Shown: positions 1 to 8,793, numbered from the stretch's first letter. The stretch is 38,197 nucleotides of DNA from an uncultured SAR116 cluster alpha proteobacterium (GCA_902615025.1 CACMNV010000011.1:1-38197), one strand, 5' to 3'. Translations and numbers: made by a program. Notes: generated from the sequence alone by a model not told the origin.

Positions 1-79
1 ATAGATAAAATTTCGCCTTAATTAAAAATTTGCTCACATTAACCTAGTTAATAATAAAATTCAAGGGTTTAATGTTTAA

Positions 80-1393
80 TCAGGGTATTAGTGGTGACCA
101 AGCTGGATCAGAAGCATCTGCTGGTGTAATGATCTTCAATTCCTTAAAACCTGTAACATCAATTTTGTAAAGATTAACACTTCCTGTCTTTTTATTTTTA
201 GGCCTATTTTGTTTAAAGTACATTAAAACTCGTCCATTTGGGGCCCATGTAGGTCCTTCAACTAAATAACCTTTTGCTAACAATCGTTCACCTGAGCCAT
301 CAGGTTTCATGACGCCAACATAAAACAAGCCTTTGTACATTTTGGTGAATGAAATTAAGTCACCTTTTGGACTCCATACTGGAGTTGCATATCTTCCCTT
401 CCCAAAAGAAATTCTTTTAACTCCTCTACCTTTTTCATCCATAACATATAGTTGCTGTGAACCACCACGATCAGAATTAAACACAATTTTTTTACCATCT
501 GGAGAAAAACTTGGTGAAGTATCTATTGAAGGGCTATTTGTAATTCTTCTAACATTTTGATTTTTTATGTTCATAGTGTAAATATCTGTGACTCCGTTAA
601 TAGAATAACTCATAATAATACTACTACCATCAGGTGAAAATCTTGGAGCAAATGTCATACCTGGGAATGAGCCCAACATTTCTTGTTCTCCAGTTAAAAG
701 ATTAAATATATATACCCTTGGTTCATTGTTGTAATAAGCTAGATATGTAATTTCTTGTGTATTTGGAGAGAACCTAGGAGTTAGAACTAAAAAATTTCCA
801 TTTGTCAAAAATTGATGATTTTCTCCATCTTGATCCATAATTGCTAGTCTCTTTTTTCTTGCGTTAGATGGGCCAGATTCAGAAATATAAACAACCCTGG
901 TGTCAAAATAACCTTTATCTCCAGTTAATCTTTCAAATGTAACATCAGAAATAATATGGGAAACCCTTCTCCAAGATGCTTTATCTACAGTTAACCTTAA
1001 ACCAATCATATCTGTTTCTGAAACTACGTCCCATAGTCGAAATTCAACTTCAATTTTGTTATTGTTTTCGGCTTTGATGGCACCTGTCACTAGAGCTTTA
1101 ATTCCAAAAGGTTTCCAATTAGTGAAATTAGGTCTTACTGAAGGACTTGTTGGTGGGGCAATAAAAGCCGCAGTCTCTAGAGCTTTGAATTGACCTGATC
1201 CTACAAGATTATTTGTAATGACATTTGATATAGAACGTCCAAGAGAACTAACTTCACCTAATCTATCTGTAAAATCAGCTATAGCAATTGGCAGAGGCTC
1301 AACTTGACCAGAATTTATGTCAATTTCTAAATCTTTTGCATTAGATACGCTTATAAAAAGAATAAGGTATATCGATATAATAAACTTAAACAT
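80..1393 (-). CDS. tolB: Tol-Pal system protein TolB
   Basis: TolB is the periplasmic beta-propeller of the Tol-Pal complex, which links the inner-membrane TolQRA machine to Pal and the outer membrane during cell constriction. The 437-residue product has an N-terminal signal peptide (hydrophobic stretch at about residues 3-18, then a small-residue region). The amino-terminal domain follows to about residue 170. The carboxy half is a series of propeller blades with repeated motifs of the type FSPDG (for example [34 protein letters not shown]). The length is normal for the family. It is the last gene of tolQ-R-A-B, 43 nt after tolA. The 79 nt downstream to the window edge contain no usable start for pal: the only ATG there is followed at once by TGA. 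Assignment is secure. Confidence 0.97.
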   Translation of the reverse strand: MFKFIISIYLILFISVSNAKDLEIDINSGQVEPLPIAIADFTDRLGEVSSLGRSISNVITNNLVGSGQFKALETAAFIAPPTSPSVRPNFTNWKPFGIKALVTGAIKAENNNKIEVEFRLWDVVSETDMIGLRLTVDKASWRRVSHIISDVTFERLTGDKGYFDTRVVYISESGPSNARKKRLAIMDQDGENHQFLTNGNFLVLTPRFSPNTQEITYLAYYNNEPRVYIFNLLTGEQEMLGSFPGMTFAPRFSPDGSSIIMSYSINGVTDIYTMNIKNQNVRRITNSPSIDTSPSFSPDGKKIVFNSDRGGSQQLYVMDEKGRGVKRISFGKGRYATPVWSPKGDLISFTKMYKGLFYVGVMKPDGSGERLLAKGYLVEGPTWAPNGRVLMYFKQNRPKNKKTGSVNLYKIDVTGFKELKIITPADASDPAWSPLIP

Positions 1394-1436
1394 ATAACTT
1401 ACTTAGAAATTGTTTTGGGCATAAATAAGGCATCAT

Positions 1437-2267
1437 CTACCCGTTAATAAATGATGTGTCAAAATTAAAAGTAAAAATCTTAAACAAATCATATTTATTT
1501 TTTGGGAGAGGTAATGGAGAACAATCTTTTACAGCTCTTCTAGCTGAATCAGCTGCCGCTCTGTAAACTGGATCTTTTTTGTAGAATGCTACATCAATAA
1601 TTTGAACATTTACAACAGACCCATCAGGATTAGTAAAAATTTTAAGATTAATAACTTTATTTAATTCATTTGCAGCATATGGAGCATTCCAACACTGTCT
1701 AACGTGGTTTCTTAATATATCTATTTCTGTAGCTGTCGCTTTTTTTTCTTCAGTCATATTTAAATTTTGATTTTGATTTTTAAGACTTTCTTTAATTTGA
1801 TTAACAATATCTTTTTTTTGATTAATCACATTTGCCTCAGCTAAATTTCTAAGAATAGCTTGAGAAGAAGAACTTCTATTTTTTCTTTTTATCTTGTTAA
1901 TAGGTCTTTTAAATGGTTTTTTGTCAATATTTTTTTCAACTGTTTTTTTTATTTTCTGCTTAGGTTTAATAATTGGTTTTAAAGGTAATTTTTCATTATT
2001 TTTATCAATTTTTTTTGATATTAATTTTGTCGGTTTTGGTTTTGGAGAATTTTTTATTTTATTGTTAATTTGCTTTTTTTTCTCAGACTTAACTAATATT
2101 TCATTTTTTTTTAGATTTGTTTTATTTGAAACTTCTACTTCTTCTTCAAAAATTAGAGGAATTGTGGTCTCTTTTCTATCATTTATTTTTGAAAAAGGTA
2201 GCCCATAGTAAAATAACAAAAATATGGTTAAATGTAATCCAAGTGATAATATAGATGATAAGGCCAT
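1437..2267 (-). CDS. tolA: TolA-like envelope-spanning protein (TonB/TolA C-terminal domain)
   Basis: This 276-residue protein has a single N-terminal membrane anchor (about residues 5-22) and a long charged periplasmic linker (about 35-170). Its C-terminal domain (about 180-276) includes RQCWNAPY, NPDGSVVNVQI and ARRAVKDCSPLPLP, typical of alphaproteobacterial TolA/TonB-C domains. It should couple the TolQR proton motor to TolB/Pal. The linker is rich in Lys, Asn, Ile and Pro rather than the Ala-rich helical rod of enterobacterial TolA, so by linker alone it could pass for TonB. The position between tolR and tolB decides for TolA. It starts 3 nt after the tolR stop. Function is known from the family; the odd linker composition is directly visible. 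Confidence 0.88.
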   Translation of the reverse strand: MALSSILSLGLHLTIFLLFYYGLPFSKINDRKETTIPLIFEEEVEVSNKTNLKKNEILVKSEKKKQINNKIKNSPKPKPTKLISKKIDKNNEKLPLKPIIKPKQKIKKTVEKNIDKKPFKRPINKIKRKNRSSSSQAILRNLAEANVINQKKDIVNQIKESLKNQNQNLNMTEEKKATATEIDILRNHVRQCWNAPYAANELNKVINLKIFTNPDGSVVNVQIIDVAFYKKDPVYRAAADSARRAVKDCSPLPLPKNKYDLFKIFTFNFDTSFING

Positions 2268-2270
2268 AAA

Positions 2271-2687
2271 TTAATTTTTTAGTTTTGCTACTAAAGTTGC
2301 CTTTGAATATCCAGCTGATTTAATTCTTGCAAGTACATTTAGAACAGATCCATAATTAGCATTTTTATCTCCTTTAACAAAAATTCTTATATTTTTATTA
2401 TTCTCAGAAATGGCTTTTACTTGTGGTATAATTTTTGTAATTTCAATTTTTCTATCTTGGATATAAACAGTTCCATTTTGCTTCACTGAAATGACCAATG
2501 GATCTCCTTTTTGATTTAATTGTGAAGCTTTAGTTTTGGGAAGGTCTACTTTAACACCTACTGTTAGTAATGGAGCTGTAATCATAAATACAATTAACAA
2601 AACAAGCATAACATCTACAAATGGGGTAACGTTAATCTGAGAAAATGACTTATTTACCATTTTGTTTTTTTTAAAATCAAATTTCAT
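2271..2687 (-). CDS. tolR: TolR, ExbD/TolR family proton-channel subunit
   Basis: TolR (138 residues) pairs with TolQ to harvest the proton-motive force that energises TolA. A cytoplasmic N-terminus is followed by one transmembrane helix (about residues 22-44) starting INVTPFVDVMLVLLIVF. Asp25 in it corresponds to the essential proton-carrying aspartate of ExbD/TolR. A periplasmic domain of about 90 residues follows. Length and motif are typical of the family. It lies between tolQ (13 nt) and tolA (3 nt), so the three are surely co-transcribed. Confidence 0.96.
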   Translation of the reverse strand: MKFDFKKNKMVNKSFSQINVTPFVDVMLVLLIVFMITAPLLTVGVKVDLPKTKASQLNQKGDPLVISVKQNGTVYIQDRKIEITKIIPQVKAISENNKNIRIFVKGDKNANYGSVLNVLARIKSAGYSKATLVAKLKN

Positions 2688-2700
2688 ATGTCTTTAACAA

Positions 2701-3447
2701 TTATTTTTTATCTATTTCTTGAGTAAAATAAAGTCCAACATACTGACCAAAATGATCACTCTTATCATTAAACATATCGATATCTTTTAAATACTTATTG
2801 TAAGCAGCTACCGCAGGAATTGCAGCAAATAAACCTAGTGCTGTTGCAAATAAAGCTTCCGCAATACCTGGGGCAACTACAGCTAAACTTGTATTATTAC
2901 TCATTGCTATAGATTGAAAAGAATTCATTATTCCCCAAACAGTTCCAAATAAGCCAATAAATGGAGATATAGAACCAATTGAAGCTAATACTGTCATGCT
3001 TCTTTCAAGTCTATGTCTTTCTTTTGTAATTGTGTAAGAGATTATACTTTCTAATTTTTCTACAAATGAATTTAAATTAACTGGTCTACCCGTTGAAGTA
3101 ACTTTAGAAAACTCTAATTTCGCATTAAAGTAAATTATTTCAAAAGAATTGAAAGTATTGGATTCTATTTTTTCTTTAATGAATTTTTCAAGAGCAGAAT
3201 GGTCAATCTCAGATGTTGAAAAATATTGCTCAAAATTATCCCTTGTTTTTATCTCATTCTTAAATTTAAAGTATTTGTTAAATATTATTGCCCAACACCA
3301 TATTGATAGAAAAATTAAAGATAACATTACTAGCATAACCACTGCATCTGCTTTAAAAAAAAGTTCTAAAAGTGAAAAATCATTTGATTGGAATTTGTCA
3401 ACCTGTATTTCTGATGAAGAAGGTGTATTTAATTTTGGGTCGCTCAT
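2701..3447 (-). CDS. tolQ: TolQ, MotA/TolQ/ExbB proton channel subunit
   Basis: TolQ forms the pentameric channel around TolR in the inner membrane. The 248-residue sequence has a first transmembrane helix at about residues 28-52 and a long cytoplasmic loop. Two more helices follow, one with GSISPFIGLFGTVWGIMNSF (about 155-175) and one with GIAEALFATALGLFAAIPAV (about 195-215), which are the family signature. The start is well supported: a GAGGT ribosome-binding sequence lies 5 nt before the ATG. It follows ybgC by 8 nt, the classic ybgC-tolQRAB order. Confidence 0.96.
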   Translation of the reverse strand: MSDPKLNTPSSSEIQVDKFQSNDFSLLELFFKADAVVMLVMLSLIFLSIWCWAIIFNKYFKFKNEIKTRDNFEQYFSTSEIDHSALEKFIKEKIESNTFNSFEIIYFNAKLEFSKVTSTGRPVNLNSFVEKLESIISYTITKERHRLERSMTVLASIGSISPFIGLFGTVWGIMNSFQSIAMSNNTSLAVVAPGIAEALFATALGLFAAIPAVAAYNKYLKDIDMFNDKSDHFGQYVGLYFTQEIDKK

Positions 3448-3455
3448 TTATTACC

Positions 3456-3929
3456 TCATATAAGTTTAAAAAAAGGATGATATAAAATTTTACTAATATC
3501 TTTTACTTTGTTTTTATCATTAATCATGACAATTTGAATTTCACATGACACATTTGGATTTTCACTAATAGTACCTTTAGTTGTTTCATAAGCTTCATGC
3601 TTGAGGACTATACAAGACTTTTTGGCAGATTTAAGGCAAGTTTTTACTAGTAAAATTTGATTGAGTTGAAATGATTTATTAATTCTTAATTTAATATCTC
3701 TTACGACAAATCCTAATTTTTTTTTTTCAAATAATTTTTTTTGATCAATATTAATTAAATTTAGAAGAGATGTCCTTGCTCTTTCAAAATATTTCAAATA
3801 ATTGGCATGATAAACAATACCACCTGCATCAGTATCTTCATAAAATATTCTTGTGATAAAGTAATGAGTGTCATTAATTATTTCTCCATTAATCAAATTA
3901 TTGATATCAGATTTAAGCAAATATTCCAT
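3456..3929 (-). CDS. ybgC: YbgC-type acyl-CoA thioesterase
   Basis: YbgC is a hot-dog-fold thioesterase encoded with the Tol genes in most proteobacteria. It hydrolyses acyl-CoA or acyl-ACP thioesters at the inner face of the membrane. The motif YEDTDAGGIVYHANYLKYFE is present, and the second Asp in it matches the catalytic Asp18 of the E. coli protein. The N-terminus is about 17 residues longer than in E. coli, with no later ATG before the conserved core. I start at the ATG at 3929 (157 residues) rather than the TTG one codon upstream. It follows ruvB by 7 nt without an obvious ribosome-binding site, suggesting translational coupling. Confidence 0.92.
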   Translation of the reverse strand: MEYLLKSDINNLINGEIINDTHYFITRIFYEDTDAGGIVYHANYLKYFERARTSLLNLINIDQKKLFEKKKLGFVVRDIKLRINKSFQLNQILLVKTCLKSAKKSCIVLKHEAYETTKGTISENPNVSCEIQIVMINDKNKVKDISKILYHPFFKLI

Positions 3930-3936
3930 CAACTAA

Positions 3937-4977
3937 TTATTCTTTTTCAAGAAAATTAATTTGATCATCATTTTGTTTAGTCGGTTCTAACCCTAAATGT
4001 TGCCAGCCAATTTTGGTTACAATTCTTCCTCTTTTAGATCTTTCAATGAACCCTTTTTGCAAAAGAAATGGTTCTATAACCTCTTCTATTAAATCTTTTT
4101 GCTCTGACAAAACTGCAGCAATAGTTTCTAAACCAACTGGTCCACCTTGGTATTTTTCTACAATGATTTGCATATATTTTCTATCAAGTGCATCTAATCC
4201 AAATTGATCAACATCTAATTGTTCAAGTGCTTCGATTGCAAAGTTTTTATCAATTTTTTCGTATTTTTTTACAAAACATATATCTCTTATACGTCTTAAC
4301 AATCTTCCTGCAACTCTTGGAGTGCCTCTTGATCTTTCGGCTATTGATAGTGCAGCATCATCAGTTAATTCAAGCTTCATTTTTACAGATGATTTCTTTA
4401 AAATATTTTTTAAATCATTATTATTATAAAACTCCATCCGGATCTGAATACCAAATCTATCTCGTAAAGGCGTTGTTAATAATCCAGCTCTCGTGGTGGC
4501 ACCAACTAATGTAAAAGGAGGAACATCAATTCTTATTGACCTTGCTCCTGGGCCTTCACCTATGATCAAATCAATTTGAAAATCTTCCATGGCTGAATAT
4601 AAATATTCTTCAATTACACTCGATAACCTATGAATTTCATCTATAAATAGAACATCTTTTGGCTGAAGGTTTGTAAGAATAGCTGCTAAATCTCCAGTCT
4701 TATTTAATATTGGTCCAGATGTTGTTCTTATATTAACATTCAATTCTGATGAAACAATATGTGCTAAAGTTGTCTTTCCTAACCCTGGAGGACCATGCAG
4801 TAATATATGATCCATAGGTTCATCTCTCTCTGATGCAGCTTTAATAAATGTGGATAAATTTCCTTGAACTTTTTTTTGTCCAATGAAATCATCCAATTTT
4901 TTTGGTCTTAATGCCAAGTCAAACGTATTATTCGAACCAGCTCCTAGATCTTCATTAGATATGTTTTCTTCATTCAT
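3937..4977 (-). CDS. ruvB: Holliday junction branch-migration ATPase RuvB
   Basis: RuvB (346 residues) is the hexameric AAA+ motor that drives branch migration of Holliday junctions loaded by RuvA. Walker A is HGPPGLGKTT (about residues 61-70) and Walker B is LFIDEIHRL. The sensor region VGATTRAGLLTTPLRDRFG and the C-terminal winged-helix DNA-binding domain (FLLQKGFIERSKRGR) are all intact. Length is standard. It follows ruvA by 4 nt in a ruvC-ruvA-ruvB operon. Confidence 0.98.
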   Translation of the reverse strand: MNEENISNEDLGAGSNNTFDLALRPKKLDDFIGQKKVQGNLSTFIKAASERDEPMDHILLHGPPGLGKTTLAHIVSSELNVNIRTTSGPILNKTGDLAAILTNLQPKDVLFIDEIHRLSSVIEEYLYSAMEDFQIDLIIGEGPGARSIRIDVPPFTLVGATTRAGLLTTPLRDRFGIQIRMEFYNNNDLKNILKKSSVKMKLELTDDAALSIAERSRGTPRVAGRLLRRIRDICFVKKYEKIDKNFAIEALEQLDVDQFGLDALDRKYMQIIVEKYQGGPVGLETIAAVLSEQKDLIEEVIEPFLLQKGFIERSKRGRIVTKIGWQHLGLEPTKQNDDQINFLEKE

Positions 4978-4981
4978 TTTT

Positions 4982-5614
4982 TTATTTTGACAATTTTTTT
5001 AATGCTAATGGAATTATTTTTTCTATTGAAAGTTTTTCATCATTATCAATTTCATTACATATTGAGTTTACTACTAAAAACACGTCACTTTTGGAATAGC
5101 CTAAATTTACTATTGCAGAAATGGCATCATCCCTAATATTTTTATTTAGATTTGCTCCATCGGATGTTATATTTGAGTTTTTAAATTTAATATTACTATT
5201 TGTTAAAGAAAATTGATCAATTTTTTCTTGCAATTCAGATACGATTCTTGTTGCAACTCTCTGACCAATACCCTCTGCTTTCTGAAAAGCAGACTTATCA
5301 GAGGATTTTATTGCAATTATTATTTGCTCAACAGTTAATGCAGATAAAACTGCCAAAGCTGCACGAGGTCCAATCCCTTGAATAGATTGCAAAAGTTTAA
5401 ACATGTTTAATTCACTTTGAAATTTGAACCCATATAGTAAAATACTATCATCTCTAACTTGTAGGTCAGTATTTAAAATTACTGATTCATCAACTTCCCC
5501 AATATTATCCAGGGTGTTTTTAGATACATGCAAACAATATCCAATACCATTAACATCAATTACGATTTGGCTATTTAATTTTATTTTTAATTTTCCAGTT
5601 AATGTAGCTATCAT
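4982..5614 (-). CDS. ruvA: Holliday junction-binding protein RuvA
   Basis: RuvA (210 residues) binds four-way junctions as a tetramer and recruits RuvB. The N-terminal OB-fold domain begins MIATLTGKL and includes GIGYCLHVS. The helix-hairpin-helix region (about residues 70-130) has SIQGIGPRAALAVLSAL and GIGQRVATRIVSEL. The flexible linker and the small C-terminal RuvB-contacting domain (DAISAIVNLGYSKSDV) are present. Its ATG overlaps the ruvC stop as ATGA, a translational-coupling arrangement. Confidence 0.97.
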   Translation of the reverse strand: MIATLTGKLKIKLNSQIVIDVNGIGYCLHVSKNTLDNIGEVDESVILNTDLQVRDDSILLYGFKFQSELNMFKLLQSIQGIGPRAALAVLSALTVEQIIIAIKSSDKSAFQKAEGIGQRVATRIVSELQEKIDQFSLTNSNIKFKNSNITSDGANLNKNIRDDAISAIVNLGYSKSDVFLVVNSICNEIDNDEKLSIEKIIPLALKKLSK

Positions 5615-6162
5615 TTTTGCATATTAATTTTTTCTTTTTCTAGAGCATTTGCAATTGCTTGGTCTAATTTACTAGAATATTCACCATTATCAAGTTTTCC
5701 AATAGATTTTGATTGTATTGACATTGCCACCGCTAGAGCATCAGAACTGTCTTCACTTTTTGGTACTATATTTAAAATGTTTTTTACCATTAGGTTCACT
5801 TGGTCTTTTGATGCAACGCCAGAACCAGTGATATTTTTTTTTACCAGTTTAGGCTGAATTTCAAGAGTTTTTACTCCTAATTTTGCAGCAGTTAATATAC
5901 ATATACCTCTTGCCATTCCAAGTTTTAAACTAGAAACATTACCTGAACCTACAAATGTTTGTTCTATTCCTATCAAGTCAGGCTTTGTTTTTTTAATTAG
6001 TGAACTTAATTGATTAAATATTTTAAGAAGCTTTTGACCTAATTCAAGTTCATCATTTTGAAAAAAGAAGCCATCATCTAGATAACTAAAAGAATTATTT
6101 TTCCAAATAACTACTCCCCAACCCGTTTTTCTTAAACCAGGATCTAAACCTAAAATCTTCAA
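5611..6162 (-). CDS. ruvC: Holliday junction resolvase RuvC
   Basis: RuvC (183 residues) cuts Holliday junctions symmetrically as a metal-dependent dimer. All four acidic residues of the RNase H-like site can be seen: Asp7 (GLDPGLRKTGWG), Glu67 (GIEQTF), Asp138 and Asp141 (SEDSSDALAVA). The family's N-terminus places the start at a TTG codon (6160-6162). This TTG overlaps the yebC stop as TTGA, so the rare start codon is real and probably makes RuvC synthesis depend on YebC translation. Confidence 0.96.
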   Translation of the reverse strand: MKILGLDPGLRKTGWGVVIWKNNSFSYLDDGFFFQNDELELGQKLLKIFNQLSSLIKKTKPDLIGIEQTFVGSGNVSSLKLGMARGICILTAAKLGVKTLEIQPKLVKKNITGSGVASKDQVNLMVKNILNIVPKSEDSSDALAVAMSIQSKSIGKLDNGEYSSKLDQAIANALEKEKINMQK

Positions 6163-6902
6163 TTAAACTTCTCTGAGGCTTTTGGATCTAAATTAAAATT
6201 TCCAAAAACATTTTGTACATCTTCACAATTATCTAATGCTTCTAAGAACTTTAACATTGATAAACTTTTTTCTTCATCAAGATTAATATAATTTTCAGGA
6301 ATCCATGATATCTCAGATTGTTCTGGCAACCCATACTTAACCTCTAGTTTATCACGGAGATCATTAAAATCTGGTACAGAGGATAAAATTTCAATTTTAT
6401 TTTCTTCAAAATCCACGTCAATGGCTCCATTTTCGATAGCAAAATCTAAAACTTCTTCAACGTCAAACTTTTCATTTTTTTCATATATTATTAAACCAAG
6501 ATTTTTAAATAAATAACTCACAGAACCACTTTCGCCTAAATTGCCATTATATTTTGTAAATGATGATCTTACTTCAGAAGCTGTCCTATTTCGATTATCT
6601 GTCAACGCCTCTACAATGATTGCAACCCCGCCTGGACCATAACCTTCATACCTTATATCTTCTAAATTATCTTGTTCGCCAGAATTGGCTTTATTAAGAA
6701 CTCTTTGAATATTATCTTTTGGCATATTTGCTGACTTACAAGCTGATAAAGCTGTCCTCAACCTAGGATTGCTTTCAGGGTCCGTACTTGATCTAGCAGC
6801 AACTTGAAGCTCTTTTATTAATCGAGCAAATTTTTTTGCTCGTCTAGCGTCTTGAGCACCTTTTCGGTGCATAATATTTTTGAATTTAGAATGTCCTGCC
6901 AT
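6159..6902 (-). CDS. yebC: YebC/PmpR family DNA-binding regulatory protein
   Basis: This is a full-length 247-residue YebC-family protein beginning MAGHSKFKNIMHRKGAQDA. It also has the conserved GYGPGGVAIIVEALTDNRNRT stretch (about residues 85-105) and ENGAIDV. Family members are described as transcriptional regulators, and more recently some as translation factors that relieve ribosome stalling at proline stretches; which applies here cannot be read from sequence. Linkage to ruvC is conserved across bacteria. It ends in a 4-nt overlap with ruvC. Confidence 0.94.
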   Translation of the reverse strand: MAGHSKFKNIMHRKGAQDARRAKKFARLIKELQVAARSSTDPESNPRLRTALSACKSANMPKDNIQRVLNKANSGEQDNLEDIRYEGYGPGGVAIIVEALTDNRNRTASEVRSSFTKYNGNLGESGSVSYLFKNLGLIIYEKNEKFDVEEVLDFAIENGAIDVDFEENKIEILSSVPDFNDLRDKLEVKYGLPEQSEISWIPENYINLDEEKSLSMLKFLEALDNCEDVQNVFGNFNLDPKASEKFN

Positions 6903-6911
6903 TAGTATTTG

Positions 6912-7718
6912 TTATATTCCTATGTTATCAATTACTCCACCTATCCTAATAGGTTTAATAGATTCAGCCAATCCATTTTTTTTTGAATTTATTACAACAC
7001 CGCATAACGTAGGAGGACCATCTGAAACGGTTAATCTAGGATGTTTGTTGTTTGGATATTGAAACCTTGATATAGCTGCTTTTTTTTCCATTCCTATAAC
7101 TGAATTATAATCTCCACTCATGCCAACATCTGTTATATATGCTGTTCCATTTTCTAACACTCTATAATCACTAGTTGGGATATGAGTATGAGTACCTACA
7201 ACTGCTGATACATGACCATCTAATATATGACCAATTGCTAACTTTTCTGAAGTTGCTTCTCCATGAACATCTACAAGAGAAAAACAAATATTTTCATTAG
7301 AGTTGAATTTAAGTTTTATCTGATTTAACAACTCAAAAACAGGATTTGATTTAGGCATAAATAGATTTGTCATTACATTTGCAACACCTATTTTTCCAAA
7401 TGATGTATCTATTATTGTAATACCAAGTCCAGGGGTTCCTTCAACCATATTCATTGGTCTTAGTAACTTATTAGTTTCATTAATGTATGAGATAATTTCT
7501 TTTTTATCCCATATATGATTTCCAGAAGTTAAAACATCTGCACCATTTAATAAAAATTGGTCACATATCTCTGGAGTAACTCCAAACCCACCAGCAGAAT
7601 TTTCAACGTTAACAATAATTAAATCAAAACATTTACCCTTTTTAAATTCTTTAATTTTTTCAATTGCAAAATTTCTTGCTTTTCTTCCAACTATATCACC
7701 AATAAATAACGTTTTCAT
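6912..7718 (-). CDS. YmdB-family metallophosphoesterase
   Basis: This 268-residue protein belongs to the TIGR00282/YmdB calcineurin-like phosphoesterases; Bacillus YmdB hydrolyses 2',3'-cyclic nucleotides. Metal-ligand motifs are in place: FIGDIVGRKAR at the N-terminus, VNVENSAGGFGV, TSGNHIWDKKE, and the late VVGTHTHIPTSD followed by ITDVGMSGDYNSVIG. Length is normal. It sits 9 nt upstream of yebC and 13 nt downstream of the formyl-THF ligase gene, so it is embedded in the long minus-strand operon. The physiological substrate in alphaproteobacteria is not known to me. Confidence 0.9.
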   Translation of the reverse strand: MKTLFIGDIVGRKARNFAIEKIKEFKKGKCFDLIIVNVENSAGGFGVTPEICDQFLLNGADVLTSGNHIWDKKEIISYINETNKLLRPMNMVEGTPGLGITIIDTSFGKIGVANVMTNLFMPKSNPVFELLNQIKLKFNSNENICFSLVDVHGEATSEKLAIGHILDGHVSAVVGTHTHIPTSDYRVLENGTAYITDVGMSGDYNSVIGMEKKAAISRFQYPNNKHPRLTVSDGPPTLCGVVINSKKNGLAESIKPIRIGGVIDNIGI

Positions 7719-7731
7719 TTTTACGAGTTTC

Positions 7732-8295
7732 TTATCTATAAATTTTTTTGTCTGTTAAAATGATGTCCATCTTTTCATCATGATTTTCTGCAGGTATATT
7801 CCGTACCATCTGATTATCATAAGCCAAGCCAATAACAAATATATTTTTTATTTTTCTATATTTAGATATCGTTTTATCGTAATACCCTTTCCCATAACCT
7901 AAACGATTTAAATTTTTATCAAATCCAACCATTGGAACAAAGATAATGTCTGGAATGATTTGGATAATTTTATTTGGCTCAATAATTCCATATTCATTTT
8001 TTGTTATATTCATTTCATTATCAAATTTAGAAAATATTAATTCATTTGTTTTTTTATAAATCACAGGTAAACAAATTTTAATGGACAAATTTTTACAAAT
8101 TTCAATGAGTTTTAATGGAGAAATTTCTGACTTAGTTGGGTAATATATACCTATTGACGAAATTTTAAGTTTAGATTTAACTTCTAAAATTACTACTTCA
8201 ATATCTTTTAATTTTAGGCATTCACAACCTTTCCTTTTAAAAAATATTTCGCGTTTTTCTAAACATTTTTTTCTAAGAGCAAATTTTGATAACAT
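7732..8295 (-). CDS. 5-formyltetrahydrofolate cyclo-ligase
   Basis: This 187-residue protein is a 5-formyl-THF cyclo-ligase (YgfA/FAU1 family), which returns 5-formyl-THF to 5,10-methenyl-THF using ATP. Supporting motifs are the N-terminal ALRKKCLEKRE helix and the C-terminal FVPMVGFDKNLNRLGYGKGY, with the glycine-rich substrate/ATP loop GYGKGYYD. The position just downstream of a 6S RNA gene repeats the well-known ssrS-ygfA linkage of proteobacteria and suggests co-transcription with the RNA. Confidence 0.93.
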   Translation of the reverse strand: MLSKFALRKKCLEKREIFFKRKGCECLKLKDIEVVILEVKSKLKISSIGIYYPTKSEISPLKLIEICKNLSIKICLPVIYKKTNELIFSKFDNEMNITKNEYGIIEPNKIIQIIPDIIFVPMVGFDKNLNRLGYGKGYYDKTISKYRKIKNIFVIGLAYDNQMVRNIPAENHDEKMDIILTDKKIYR

Positions 8296-8306
8296 AAAAT
8301 ATTTAC

Positions 8307-8457
8307 GGTAGCCAAAAAAAACGTTGGCAAATTATCCTCTGTTGCCTGTTGTACAGGTGGGCACCACATAACTTAACCAGAATCAAATCAGAGGCAGTTC
8401 CCTTTAGAGAATTTATGGCCCCAGGGTTAAAGCACCTAACGATAATTTTTAGCCACC
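8307..8457 (-). ncRNA. ssrS: 6S RNA (SsrS)
   Basis: The 173-nt gap between zapA and the formyl-THF cyclo-ligase gene holds no ORF but a structured sequence. On the minus strand the ends GGTGGCTAAAAA (from 8457) and TTTTTGGCTACC (to 8307) pair over about 12 bp with G-U wobbles, forming the closing stem. Internally GCCTCTG can pair with CAGAGG, flanking a central region and an apical GGTG/CACC element. The GTGCTTTAACCCTGGGGCC tract resembles alphaproteobacterial 6S RNA as I recall it. 6S RNA mimics an open promoter and sequesters sigma70 holoenzyme. Location between zapA and ygfA is the conserved 6S context. Ends are estimated from the closing stem. Confidence 0.8.
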
Positions 8458-8466
8458 ATATATATT

Positions 8467-8793
8467 TTAACTGTTGTTAATTAAACTTTCAATATTCTTA
8501 AATTTTAAATTTAGATTTTCTAACCATAAAACTATCTCATGTAAATCAGGATCTTCTTCTGAAATGGTTTCACTATTTTCATTAGTATTACGGAGATTTT
8601 TGTCAGCTAAAATTAGTGCTGCCATTAGTAAAATTTTACTCTCAGAAATTTTATTTTCTTTATCATCTAATGTGCTTACAATTTCAGATAAGAGTTTTCC
8701 TGAAGCTATTACTCTATCCTCTTCACCAATTTTGCATGAAATTGGATAAAATTTACTATTAACCTCAATTTTAACTATAGTTTGATCAGTCAT
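8467..8793 (-). CDS. zapA: Cell division protein ZapA
   Basis: ZapA (108 residues) promotes FtsZ filament bundling at the Z-ring. The N-terminal globular domain (about residues 5-50) contains KIEVNSKFYPISCKIGEED and the family-typical VIASGKLLSEIV. The C-terminal helix (about 55-105) is predicted coiled coil with ILLMAALILADKNL. Length is typical. The gene is directly abutted by the small coiled-coil gene upstream (0 nt) and followed by 6S RNA. Confidence 0.88.
   Translation of the reverse strand: MTDQTIVKIEVNSKFYPISCKIGEEDRVIASGKLLSEIVSTLDDKENKISESKILLMAALILADKNLRNTNENSETISEEDPDLHEIVLWLENLNLKFKNIESLINNS

Noticed and set aside
1-79. Start of pal downstream of tolB
   Set aside because: The only minus-strand ATG in this stretch is followed immediately by TGA, so any pal gene must begin beyond the window.
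1894-2208. Plus-strand Phe/Ile-rich reading frame looking like a membrane protein
   Set aside because: It is the antisense shadow of the Lys/Asn-rich TolA linker; AAA/AAT codons read as TTT/ATT on the other strand.
4188-4514. 108-codon plus-strand open frame
   Set aside because: It lies wholly within ruvB on the other strand, has no ribosome-binding site and a composition typical of antisense frames.
8307-8457. Riboswitch upstream of the formyl-THF cyclo-ligase gene
   Set aside because: The paired termini, central open region and the zapA/ygfA context fit 6S RNA better, and no aptamer I know of (THF, SAM, glycine) matches.
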